A model generated the notes under the pieces. That model was not told the DNA's origin, did not search any database, and worked only from the letters and a program-made list of their open reading frames with translations. From positions 186,001 through 250,000 of the forward strand of contig JAACJK010000166.1 in assembly GCA_013368325.1 (NCBI GenBank): 64,000 bases of DNA, given 5' to 3'. Positions 10,871 to 23,899 of this stretch are shown here, one piece after another. The position numbers and the translations under genes are program-made. Positions within the stretch are counted from its first letter, which is position 1; every line of letters begins with the position of its first letter. This DNA is from Ephemerocybe angulata (lineage: Eukaryota; Basidiomycota; Agaricomycetes; Agaricales; Psathyrellaceae).

Positions 10871-12984
10871 CATTTATGGTGGCTTAACTGCCCTATCAAT
10901 TTGTGAGGCCAGTAGTTATGTTTACAGAAGCAGTGATCTGACGATCCACGGAGGTGAACGAACGCAAGCTCAATACTCAGGGACCTATGTCTCCAGAGGC
11001 ATAGAAGGGCTGATGTTCGATTGGGGAGGAGGTACAAATGAGAAACTGGAGTGTCCAATGTCAGCAGAAGCATTGCTGATGGGAGGATTGAGGACGCACC
11101 CTCCGTTGGTTGTAGAGACATCGGCTTCGCGCTGAGAATCGACGGAGCCCGATGGCTACCTACCTAGGTCAGTTGCACACTTTTGGAAGGCCATGCAATG
11201 TTGTTGGATTTGCTGTGAGTGTAACTTCGTTGGTGCAAGATTGATCACGCCCCAATGGCATCCTTCGGTCGTCCTGCAGAGCTTCTTCCCAACAACATTC
11301 CATTTGCCGTCACGGATGGGCTTGTTAAACTATGAGGGAAACTACCACGGTCTCGCACAGATAAGACACCGTACCATTGGTGGAGAACCGCGAAACTCGA
11401 TTAGCGGGGGTTGCATCTAAGTGGTGTCAACGTCCATCGGTTGACCTGCATCCCAGCCGATATCAAGGACTCCGACGCTTGATAGGTCTCAGGGTCGAAA
11501 ACCTAACCATCTCGCGAGCTGCCACCTCCGGCAGCGCTTTCTTAAAAAGTTGGTTGGATTCGATGTTGTGGAGGAGACACAAATGAAAAACTGGAGTGTC
11601 CAATGTCAGCAGAAGCATCGGCGATGGGAGGATGGAGAACGCACCCTCCGTTGGTTGTAGAGACATCGCAGGCCCGATAGATGCCGCCCTATGTCTACTG
11701 AAGCAGTGTAAGGGCGTCACGCGCTTATGGAGGGAATGCAGCCCGGAAAATGAGCGTCCATTGTCAGGAGAGGCATCGGTGATGGGAGAATCGAGAACGC
11801 ACCTTCCGTTGGTTGTAGAGACATCGCAGGCCCGATAGACGGCGCCCTATGTCTACTGAAGCGCTGTAAATGCGTCGCGCGCTTATGGAGGGAATGCAGC
11901 CCAGAAAATGAGCGTCCATTGTCAGGAGAAGCATCGGTGATAGGAGGATCGAGAACGCACCTTCCGTTGGTTGTAGAGACATCGCAGGACCGATAGACGG
12001 CGCCCTATGTCTACTGAAGCGCTGTAAAGGCGTCGCGCGCTTATGGAGGGAATGCAGCCCGGGTAATGCGCGTCCAATGTTGGCAGAAACATTGCTGATA
12101 GGAGGATCCAGAACGCACCCTCCGTTGGTTGTGGAAACATCGGGGCTTCGCGTGGTTGTGGAGGAAATGCAGCAGCGAAACCGCCGCCCAATGTCAGCAG
12201 ATGCATTGCTGAAGCGAGGATGGAGAACGCACCGACCATTGGTTGTAGAGACATCGCAGGCTCGATAGACGGCGCCCTATATCTACTGAAGCAGCGTAAG
12301 GGTGTCGCGCGCTTATGGAGGGAATGCAGCCCGGATAATGAGCGTCCAATGTCGGCAGAAACATCGGTGATGGGAGGATCGAGGACGCGCCTTCCGTTGG
12401 TTGTAGAGACATCGCAGGCCCGATAGACGGCGCCCTTAGCGCCGTTGCTTGTAGAAACACTGCGGAGGTGGTCCGTATCGTGGACCGTATCACCTGGATA
12501 ACCGGGAGCTCAATCCAGCATGCCATGTCTACACATGCAGCTATGTCTACAGATGCACCGAACTTTGGATGAGTGTTTAAGGAAGTATTCGAGGTGTCCA
12601 CGGTCACCGGAAGCTTTGCTGAGGGATGGATGGGAGCGCACTCATCTCATCGTGAAGTACTGCTGGGATGGGATTCTAGACGGAAAGGACCCAGTGGGAT
12701 ACACCTACAGACCATTTGACAGTATGGTACGCGATTGAGCCAAGCATTGGCCCACCTGCGACAGGATATAGCAGAAAGGGCAAAGGCCAAGGTATGGCCT
12801 ATTGAGCGGGCATAGCCAAAAAGGGTGCAGGCATCACTTTTTACATCTTACATAATCATCCTCGCCGGTGAGGATGACCATCATCCTTCCCGGTTAGGTG
12901 CGTGTGGACCATCATCCGGTTTGTCGGTTATCTGCGTAGAATCCTCATCCTCACTCGAAATTTTCTTTGTTTAAAGTGCGAATT
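10871..12984. repeat. Satellite-like array, 158 bp period (11.0-12.45 kb), in gene-free DNA
   Basis: The marker TTGGTTGTAGAGACATCG or a variant lies at 11107, 11651, 11809, 11967, 12125, 12239 and 12397, with a diverged partial at 12445. Steps are exactly 158, 158, 158, 114 and 158 bp after 11651, so one unit has lost 44 bp. A first unit at ~11025-11120 is separated from the array by ~450 bp of unrelated sequence. Each unit also carries CAATGTCAGCAGAAGCAT and GCGCGCTTATGGAGGGAATGCAG. Short open frames across units are by-products of a period not divisible by three. No gene was seen in 12460-12984. Confidence 0.85.
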
Positions 12985-14937
12985 ATGAGCGGTAGTCAGG
13001 CAGACGTAGAACCGTCGAAGAAGGTCGACTGGGCTGCAAAGGTATCAATTTATTTCATGCCCATTGCCTTCAGGCGCATTCTCCCACCACTCATTCCAAT
13101 CAACAGGTCCCCCCCGAGATAACGGTACCCACTTTACCTTACAACGGCGCCAATACCTTGGAGAGAGCGACTTCCTCTCCCACCCCCAGTGATTCTATTA
13201 CGATTCTTCCCAACGACCCATTTCAGCTTCAGAATGGGATTCTAACGGAAGAAGAGCTGGCGGGCCTTCGCAGCCGGAAGAAGGGAAAGAGGCTTGCCTC
13301 GCACCAGATCCGCCAAAATGAGGTGAAGCGAGATCTGCATACTACCTTTGCGCGTTGAAATATACTAATCCAAGGAGTAGCTGATCAGGTCCGTTCTCAA
13401 GCCAATGGAAGATATCGTAGAAGATGCAAAGGTCGAGGAAGAGAAAGCTCGGTTATCTGTGAGTGTTTGGATTTCCCTTACCTTAGGCAGCATATTCTTA
13501 CACTTCAGTAGGTGAAGATCGCTATTTATGCTAGTTTATATTCCAACTTCGTGCTCTGCGGGATCCAGCGTGCGTGTACCCAAAGCTTTACCAGATTGGG
13601 GCTGATTTCTAGCCACGTAGTCTATGCTGCCATTTCTTCTGGTTCTCTTTCGCTTCTCGCGACTGGCATTGACTCTGTATTCGACATTGGCGCCAATGTA
13701 TTGCTGTTTTGGCTACACAGAAAAGCTGCTTCTATGGATGTCAATAAGTGGCCAGTCGGGGGAGCACGACTGGAGTCAATCGGAAATGTGATATACGGTA
13801 TGTCTTTAGGTTGCTCTGCCCTCAGATGTACTTGCCTGACGCACTTCTAGGCTTCTTGTGCGTACTTTAGATGCAAGCGTCCGCACCCACAATTAAAGTC
13901 CAAACTCAGAATGGGCTCTGTTAACCTCGTGGTTGTCGTCGAGTCTATCCGTTCGCTTATCAGCAAGGAAGGCGACGAACTTGAAAAGTTCCATCTGCCC
14001 TCTATTATCGCTGTTGCAATTGCATTGGGTGAGTCTGACCCAACCTCTGAGTCTTGCTAGCCTGACCTGAAGCTATACCCAGGCGTTAAGTTTTTGCTCT
14101 TCCTGTACAGCTTTTCGATTCGAAAACAGTCAAGCCAAGTGCTGGTCTTATGGGAAGACCACCGCAATGATTTGTTCATTAATGGCTTCGGTACGCACAA
14201 TTTTCCATTGCACATTGACGCCCAGGATAATGATACGATTTAAATGTACGAAGGTATCCTCATGTCCACGGGAGGGAGCAAACTACGGTGGTGTTCGTAC
14301 CTCTCCTTTATTCCTCCGAGTCCTCTACTCTAAGAACATTCCTACAGGGCTTGATCCAACTGGGGCCATCATTGTACGTTTTTGTGCCGAGATACACTTC
14401 TATCTGCAGTCACTAACCCAGCTCAGATTGCGCTAGGGATCATAGTCTCGTGGTTTTTAACAATCTGGACGCAGTTCGAGCTTCTCGCCGGAAAGTCCGC
14501 GCCACATAACTTCCTCCAGTTCTTGATCTACAAGGTGGCAACATTTGACGACGATATTCAAAAAGTGGATACCGTTCGAGCCTATCATGTACGCCTCGTT
14601 CCACTTGAAATTCCTTCAGCTCGACTGATTTCTTGTTCTAGAGCGGCCCCGTAAGACCCAAACTCGGCATATGGTGACAGAAACTTACCCTTCCCAGGAT
14701 TACTTCGTTGAGATCGACATTGTAATGGATGAAAACACCCCGCTATGGAAAGCCCATGACATCAGCCAAAACCTTCAAGATAAAATCGAGGTTTTGCCGA
14801 ATGTCGAACGCGCATTTGTTCATGTGGACTACGAAACTAACCACTACCCGGTTCGTTAATGTCCCATCTGGGTCGCTTGCTGCCACCGTCTAACTGGGTT
14901 ATAGGAACATCGGAAACCTTCCAAATCGCCCGTGTAA
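12985..14937 (+). CDS. Cation diffusion facilitator (CDF) family transporter, probably Mn-type (413 aa)
   Basis: This is a membrane metal/H+ antiporter. Fourteen exons (12985-13041, 13107-13322, 13381-13458, 13512-13569, 13621-13797, 13851-13857, 13910-14028, 14083-14190, 14254-14292, 14348-14373, 14427-14588, 14642-14650, 14698-14850, 14905-14937) sum to 1242 nt in one frame. The cytosolic N-terminus (~110 aa) has the basic patch RSRKKGKR. TM helices start at VKIAIYASLYSNF. TM2 carries DSVFD, the DxxxD pattern of Mn-CDFs as opposed to the HxxxD of Zn-CDFs, and a later helix carries WLDPTGA. The cytosolic C-terminal domain reads DYFVEIDIVMD and NVERAFVHVDYE as in the family. Exons 6 (7 nt) and 12 (9 nt, encoding SGP) are microexons required to restore GFLMGS and YHSGPDYF. 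Mn preference is inferred from the motif. Confidence 0.9.
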
Positions 14938-15899
14938 TCTAAGTACTGTGGTATATGCCGAGTAAGCTTCCATAAACAGAGTCCATGAAGGAAATACTGA
15001 GCTGACTCTGAAGTATAGACTTTGGGTAAAAAATGATCATTACGAATGTATGAGCATGAGACGCTCTCAGAAACACGCTGTCGACATGCTGTCCTCCAAC
15101 AATTATCATTTAATCCTAATTTTGAAGCTACTCCGAGTAGTAGTACTGCTCTCTATTTCCGAAGACCGTGAATGGCAGAATGTGTCCAGTGCGCCATTCC
15201 ATGAAACCCAGGTTGCTGGCGGGTGTTTTAGCCAGAGAATCTATGACGGCCCGGGTAAAGCAGTTGTAACTCTTTTTGCGGTAGGTAGGGAGGGGTAGGG
15301 ACGGTAGGGTCTGGTAGGGTCGATGTCAACTATAATGACGTCGGAAAGAGCATCATTGGACATCAAAACCATATGGTCGCTACAGGCCAAGCCACCTCCG
15401 AATCGTACACCCTTGATTCTGCCTCGCTGATCTGCATGGGCTAGCGGTCAGCAAATTAGTCTATATTGTATGGATAAGCCCCATGAGCTCGGCAAGACAT
15501 GGCTTGTTCTCGAACCTTCCTTGTCTCTTGCCAGTGAAGGCGAAGCAGCAGAAACTCTGAGCAAACAGAAAAGGTGATCTGACGACCCCTATCGCCCAAA
15601 AGGGACTGCCCCGGGCGTCGATGATCACGGAAAACCCCATTCAAGGGTTACAGTCATTACTCTCAACCACCCCAGACTACACTTCTTTCTCTCTCTCCTC
15701 GCTTCTCTTTATATCGCTACCTGCTTCTAGTATGTAGCCTTGACAAAATTTGAACGCGATGGCTGCGACTAACAGCATTCCGCAATCAAGGCAGTCGCTT
15801 GGACGGCGGCTGGCAATCAACAGGGACCCTCAAGTACTTTGGACGCGACATTGAAAGCAATACTCGCAGGAACCCCCTGTCAAGAGCTTAGAACGAGCC
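14938..15899 (+). promoter_or_regulatory. Kinase upstream region with a G-tract run
   Basis: No protein gene was seen. Five runs of three or four G (15288-15290, 15292-15295, 15298-15300, 15307-15309, 15317-15319) could form a G-quadruplex. A CRE-like TGACGTCG lies at ~15338, and a TTTATAT box at ~15708 follows a CT-rich block (15680-15710), fitting the kinase core promoter. Confidence 0.4.
15759..15854 (+). other. Upstream ORF in kinase leader (31 codons plus stop)
   Basis: The first ATG after the CT-rich promoter block opens a 31-codon frame ending in TGA at 15852-15854, 45 bp before the likely kinase start. It would be read first by scanning ribosomes if transcription starts in the TATA region; the transcript start is not known. 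Confidence 0.35.
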
Positions 15900-18093
<2,194 letters not shown>

Positions 18094-18317
18094 TTGATGA
18101 ACTCCTCTCTACCGATTATTGTTAACCACATTTCACTTCCACCCCATCGACCACGTCTCTTGTTACATGTTTTCCTTTTGCTCACACCTCGTACGCTGTA
18201 TATCATTTCTTCGACACCCCGACCTACCATATCAAATGTACCATTAAAATAATGTGCAGATGTAATCAATCTACGAAACACAATGGACACATGCATCCTA
18301 CATGCACGTCGCCGAGA

Positions 18318-18336
18318 CTAAGCGCTCGGCGCTTAG
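18318..18336. terminator. Perfect 8 bp hairpin between convergent genes
   Basis: CTAAGCGC, a 3-nt loop, then GCGCTTAG; a second small dyad CCGAG-AA-CTCGG follows at ~18341-18352. It lies in the 286 bp between the ends of the kinase and AP-3 delta genes. A role in 3' end formation is only a suggestion. Confidence 0.35.
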
Positions 18337-18379
18337 CACCCCCGAGAACTCGGTGAGCTCGAAATAGTGGAACACGATC

Positions 18380-21300
18380 TCAACTATCCAAAGCAGAGGG
18401 CTTAGTCCGTTTCTTCTTCCCCCCGGTCTTCTTCACCCGCACAACCTTGATAGGCTCGGGCGTCGATGTCCGCAACTCGCTCTCAGGTACTTCATATTGG
18501 GCGAACGAAGTCAGCGCCGCAGCTGGGTACGGCGAAGGCGAACCGCGGTTCGACCCCGGGGTGCCCGGCGTGCTGGTACCAAGCCCCGGACCAGATGGCC
18601 TGCTCGAGAGAGAAGGTGTAGCACCTTCAGGCATTTCGCCTTCCTTCTCGATAACGAATGTCGTGTTTGTGAATTCGGATTGTGACGCTGCCCGGAGAGA
18701 CGATAATCTCATGTCGGCGATTCCTGGCCATGTTTTGTCAGAAAGAACGATGTGAAAAGTGTATTGAGGTGGTCTTGGCTTACCTGGGCTTATGGAAGGC
18801 ATGTTTTCCGAGCGGACGACAGGAATAGAGTCTACGTCCTGTGGTGGCTTTGGCTTTTCGTCAATAATGTAGTATGGATCATCCCTCAGTTGGCTTAGCC
18901 GCTCTGCCTTGCGCTGGACACGAGGGTAAAATGGTCAGAACACACACACGCCGACTGAGTATTTATTAGACTTACCCTCTCGCGCTCAGCCAAATCATCC
19001 TCGACCTCACCCTCATCATACACGGGGGTCAAAACCTCACTTCCGACGTCCAGTCCTACATCTTTCACCGCCTTCTTCTTCGTCTTTTTCCTCTCCTCCT
19101 TTGCACCCCCATTAACCTGCCTCTCCTTCCCTTTCTTACTAACCCCCTTCTTGCTCTTCTTTTCACCTGAAGGCTCTCCCACATTGAAAGCAGGTTCCGG
19201 GGGAGGTGGAACGAACCACGCTTCGAGGTCCAAGCCCTCGGGGATGGGGACCATCGATTGGGCGCTTGTCGCAACTGGATTGAGCTCGTAGCTAGAGAAG
19301 AGCGGCTGGATAAGATAGAGGCTTTTTGGATATGGGATGGGCTCGGCTTCAAAGCCTGTTGCAGAGGTGGACGGGTCAGAGTGTGATGGGGAATGCTGCG
19401 ATGGCTTGAAGTTGTTGAGGTCCGCGGCTATAAAGGTGAAGAGCTCAAGAGCATTGGCAGCCTGTAATTTGGTAAGATGTTTAGCAAAGACCCAGTGTGC
19501 AGAAGGGGGTAGCAGGGGGATACGTACCCGCTCCTGGACCTCAACATGGACACTCTTCGCAAGTTCTCTCATTCGGACCAGAACACTCTCCACAGTACTG
19601 CGCACTTCGAGAAGGTAGTTATCATCCCATCGCTGAGCGAGATCAGATGCCCAATAGCCAAAAATCTTGGTGGCAGCTTGGATGTAAACAGCTATAGTAT
19701 CCGGCGGGAGGCTAGATACTTCGGGCTGGATCAAGTAGGCGATGACTTTCTCTGGCTCCTGAAGTTCGCTGGGCACAATCTATGAGTTGTCATCGCTTGA
19801 GTTTTGGCGAAGAGTTTACACACTAAGAGTATTCGCCGCAGATCCAAGCGGCCGCGAACAAGACTTCAGAGCATGATTTGGGATCGCGGGAATTGCGAAG
19901 CAGAGAGTCGTCCGTGAGCAAAGTATGCATCACCCGAACCGCATAACGCCTTGCAGCACGAACACGGCTCGTCACATCCACCAGCTGGTCACGAAGCTGG
20001 GGCCCAATTGCAACATTGGCGATGCTAGCGAGATCCACAAGGACAGAGATATACCACTCAAAATTCGTGACGTGCTCATATGTCGATTGAGAGCACATGT
20101 CAAGGATTCTTTGTGCCAGGATTAATCGATAGGCAGGGGACTTGCTGGGCGAGTTCGTGTCGGACGCAGAGGGTGCTTGATTGGACGACTGTTCCAGCGA
20201 GCGAGTAGCTGAGAGGGTGTTCGTAGATTGCTCCGGAACGAGATGGGTAAGCAACTGCTGCACAATGGATTGCAAATTGCTTTCGTTGACCTGAGCGCAA
20301 GTAGAAGTTCCAAGAAGTGGGTGATATGTTGTGGGATGTTTCTTACCATTGCAGAGACTAGGTCGAGAGCACGCATCCGGATACTAATATCCTGGTCACT
20401 GACACTCTGAAGAATCACATCCTGGTACTCGGCAATCAAGTATGGGTGCGAGGGGACGATCTTGGTCATCGCGAGAAGGGCGATGTATTTCACTATGCGC
20501 GTTAATTAGTTTAGAAAACATCTTCAGCAAATGGCACTCACAGTTCTGGTCTGGATCCTGGATAAAAGCGGCAAGCTTCGAGACGCATGTCTTCGCGAGA
20601 GCGTTGCCTCCGGGACCTTCCAGCATCCCTCCAATAATGCAGGTGTGCACGCATTCGTAGAGTAATGAGATCGCCGGGGTGGTTGAGATCAGCTCGGTTA
20701 TTGGAGGCTGTAGTTTCTTCACTAGGCGGGGTTCGTGAGGGCATAAAGAGCCAAACTAAGGAGCATATTAGAGAGGTTCGCGTGGAGTGGATTGCATCGA
20801 ACCAGCTTTATGATCTTGATCAGCATCCAGTTATTTGAGGACGTCGTTAACAAGTGGAATAATTGAGGAGCTAATGAGAGGTAGTCTGTTGGATTCTTGC
20901 GAGCAAGTTCGCAGATGACGTTCACGGTTGCAGCAACGACAGCTGAAAGATATTAAGCCCACCAGAAATCAGACATAGGGGACTACACACCAGGGTCTGT
21001 GTCATCCAGCTTCTCTTCCAACCTAGTACGAGCCTGAGGAATAGCTTCGGGGTATTTCGTTAACAGCTTGTAGAGCGCAAGAATGGCGCGTTTCCGGATA
21101 TGCGGCCGGGAGTGATTCAGCATGGCGATGAGTTCTGGCGCCAGGTCTCTAGCAAGATCTGGAGTGACTATATGTGACAGTCCGTTCAGGGTAATGGCAA
21201 CATCTGTCGGCGTAGAGCTCAAGTCCTAACGATCCCATGAATTGCCGGGTACTGTGGAGAGTGAGTCGACTGACTTTCTTCAAGAGGTTCGTGGTGAGCA

Positions 21301-21641
21301 TGAGGACGTCGGTATCCTCAGTGAACGACTGAATCGCCCCTAGGTACCCTACGCTCTTCAGATGCGCTCTCGGAGATGACATGACTTCTACGACATGAAA
21401 TGACGCCCAGCTCATGTCGTAGCCCAGCATATCGAGCTAATGGTTGCCTGAGCATCGAGGACATCTGGTGCAACGCACTACGCACATAGGTAAGCTTCAT
21501 AACCGCCCCCGCTTTGAGCTCCATATCGTCGGTCTTGATCTCCTGACGAATCTCGTCAACGGCCTTTGCTATGAACTTGGCCTCATCCTTCTTGTTGGCA
21601 CGCAGCCCGCGAATGAGATCTTGAAGAGTGCGCTCCCACAT
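18380..21641 (-). CDS. APL5: AP-3 adaptor complex subunit delta
   Basis: Large subunit of the AP-3 coat that carries cargo from Golgi/endosome to the vacuole. The start at 21641 (MWERTLQDLIRGLRANKKDE) is the canonical N-terminus of fungal delta-adaptins; an in-frame upstream extension exists but looks like leader. Adaptin HEAT repeats follow over several exons (e.g. DLSSTPTDVAITLNGLSHIV, PHIRKRAILALYKLL, DTDPGVVAATVNVICELARK, YIALLAMTKIVPSHPYLIAE). The hinge is Ser/Pro/Lys-rich, with the basic block KKSKKGVSKKGKERQ near 19150. The tail has QLRDDPYYIIDE and ends KKRTKPSALDS. Introns are ~50-60 bp. It is convergent with the kinase gene. Length (~880 aa) fits the family. Confidence 0.9.
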
Positions 21642-22247
21642 GGTCTGGTCGATGTACGAGCAGGGGGAGTGAGGGGGAGAGCGATGTGGTGGAGGTTGAC
21701 TGTAACGCGAGCCCCAATTGGTGCCTGGCAATAATTGACGCCCGCCGTTGCAGCACGTGGCGCTGAACTCTTTCCACCGCTCCCACCAACTGCCAGCGTC
21801 TGGCAGTCCTTGCGCCACCTTCCTGCTCGCCATTGCCACCGAAAATCACAGAATTGAGTGTCATGGCCATCGAATCCCGTCTGCGCAGAATCGAAACTAC
21901 CGATGACGACTTGGAAGAGGCAAATATCAGGATCTTCCGGGCAGATATCACCGCCATGGTGCTTTCTTGCCGTCCTTCCAACACGCGAACTACTTTTGGA
22001 CTACGGTCTTTCCACCGCTAAACGACGACGGGCTGAGATGGCCTAGTGTTGGCCGCCCAAGGAAGGGCAGGCCGCAGATAACAATTCCTAGATAAAAGCC
22101 AAGGGACTTGATTCGGAGCTCATAATCGTTTCCGCACACATCTTAGTAATAATGGCCCAGCAGTGTTCGTCTCCTTTTCTTTGCCTTTGACCTTCGCTGA
22201 TAACCTTTGCAGCGAGACCGTCTGTCCACTTCGATCGCCCGGGCACC
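21642..22247. promoter_or_regulatory. Divergent intergenic region
   Basis: This lies between the divergently transcribed AP-3 delta gene and the RhoGEF-like gene. No gene is supported. A possible extra first exon of the RhoGEF gene (ATG at 22152, intron 22165-22212) would add 17 residues. Confidence 0.4.
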
Positions 22248-23734
22248 ATGGTTTCGCCAGACCAACTCCGCGCCCCAGCCCGCCGAAAGCTGCAAAAGGC
22301 ACCCCGACAGCGACACACAACCATCCGATCGTCGCCCAAGCACATCGCGCGCAACGTCTCTCTCACCCGGTCGGCATCAACGCTGTCCGACAATTCGCGC
22401 GGTCACCTCCTCCCATCCGACGCAAGTCGCACACAGTACGCCCGATACCCCTCCCGAACGTCCCAGCCGTCTGTCTTGCGCAAGCGCAGGCACGACGGCC
22501 CCCGGCGTTCATACCACACGTTCCCTCCTCGCCATCCCGGCCAACAAGAGCACTACCCGCATCTTAATCATGAGGCCTTGCCTCGTGTCCCCGAACAAGA
22601 GCAGCAGCAGCAGGTGCAACCAGATCCCGAGCCTGTCTCTGAGCACGGAATCCTGGAGGTGCCCCGGCAGCCGAACGATGCCTTGAAGATGGAGATGCCC
22701 GTTCCCCTCCTCATCGCCCCATCAACCTCCTGGAACCGCCGCAGATGGAGCTCACTTGAGCCATCTTTTCCAGTGGCAGGGACGAGCACTAGCACCCCTC
22801 ATGAACATCCCGTTGGAGCTAATATCCAAAAGGCCCTCCCCTCGTTACCAACACCACCACCTCACCCTGAACCTTACGCCCTAAACAAGTCTAATTTAGC
22901 GCCATCGCGGAGAAACTCTCTACCCCCGCTGCCCGTCTACACAGCGCCGAATCCCTTCCCCCTGACTGTTGCGGACAACGCGCTGCACAAACGCCTCTGC
23001 TATGACTTCATTCAAAGCGAGCGCGTCTACCTCGACACTCTTCGCCAATGCGTCAAGAACGAAGACATCTTCGTCACCTCGCTGGACCTTCTTCTCTCCC
23101 TCCTATCCCTGACCCAAGTTGCCGAAGATTTCGTCACGCAGATGGATGCGGACCCTACGCCGAAGGGTATCGCGACTTCTTTTCTCGCCGTCTGTCGCCC
23201 ACTGGAAACAGCACTCCTCAAGTGGTCCGAAGAACTATCCCAAATCTCCTTGGAGGATTCCACCGCTGCAAATCACTATAACAAGGCCCTTCCACCAACT
23301 CCACCCGAATATAAAGTCAGAGGTACAACCTCCCGCCGCAACTCGATCCTCAAACGCGTCTCGGTTCTATGGAACCGAAAGCCTCCCCGCAGTTCAACGT
23401 CGAATGACCCCTCGACAGGCAACAGGAGCAGCAGCCCCGTGAAGCCAGACCGTGTCTGGCAGAAACCCGCAGCTGCCAGTGGACCCGGGCTCTGGGAAAT
23501 GTCCGTGTTGCCTGCTCAACGTGTATCACAGTATCGCTATTTCCTTCGAGGTGAGTGCACAGCCAGTATTGATGTAGAGCAATACTCTCCATGGATGCTG
23601 ATGTCTCGTATCCAGAAATGCTGGTGGCACTGCCCGAGCCAAGTGAGGTATTTAATGAGGTTGAACGCGCAATGCATGCTGCCAAGTTCATATCCGAGAA
23701 GGTTGCGAGGGCACAGGAGAAGCCAAGAGCATGA
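22248..23734 (+). CDS. RhoGEF (DH)-domain-like protein (473 aa)
   Basis: Two exons (22248-23550, 23616-23734) sum to 1422 nt. The first ~240 residues are disordered, basic and proline-rich. The DH-like region starts at RLCYDFIQSERVYLDTLRQC (alpha-1, CR1-like) and ends with LPAQRVSQYRYFLREMLVALPEPS, which matches the DH helix consensus P-x-QR-x-x-x-Y-x-x-x-L. Between them lies a Ser/Arg-rich insertion (YKVRGTTSRRNS..., ~80 aa) that splits the domain. No PH domain is seen, and the protein stops ~40 residues after the last DH helix. It may activate a Rho/Cdc42-type GTPase, but the insert and lack of PH make activity uncertain. An N-terminal extension from the ATG at 22152 with an intron is possible. 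Confidence 0.7.
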
Positions 23735-23899
23735 CCACTTTAAAGATGGTGTGCACCGTTAATTTCTACGCTACCCTGGGCTGTTTTTGCAGATCAACTA
23801 TTTTTCATCGTCGTTCATCGTGGCCATTAATTTCGGTAGATCGCTGGTAAATCGTTCGAAGACGACGCCGTCATCTTCACATATTATAGACGTGCCCAA

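Noticed and set aside
11021..12470. CRISPR-like look of regularly spaced repeats
   Set aside because: Eukaryotic DNA, the whole 158 bp unit is conserved with no unique spacers, and there are no cas genes.
11377..12607. Chain of short frames in the 158 bp array (e.g. ..MSLQPTEGAFSIL..)
   Set aside because: They arise from the repeat itself on both strands; the period is not a multiple of three and no splice plan unites them.
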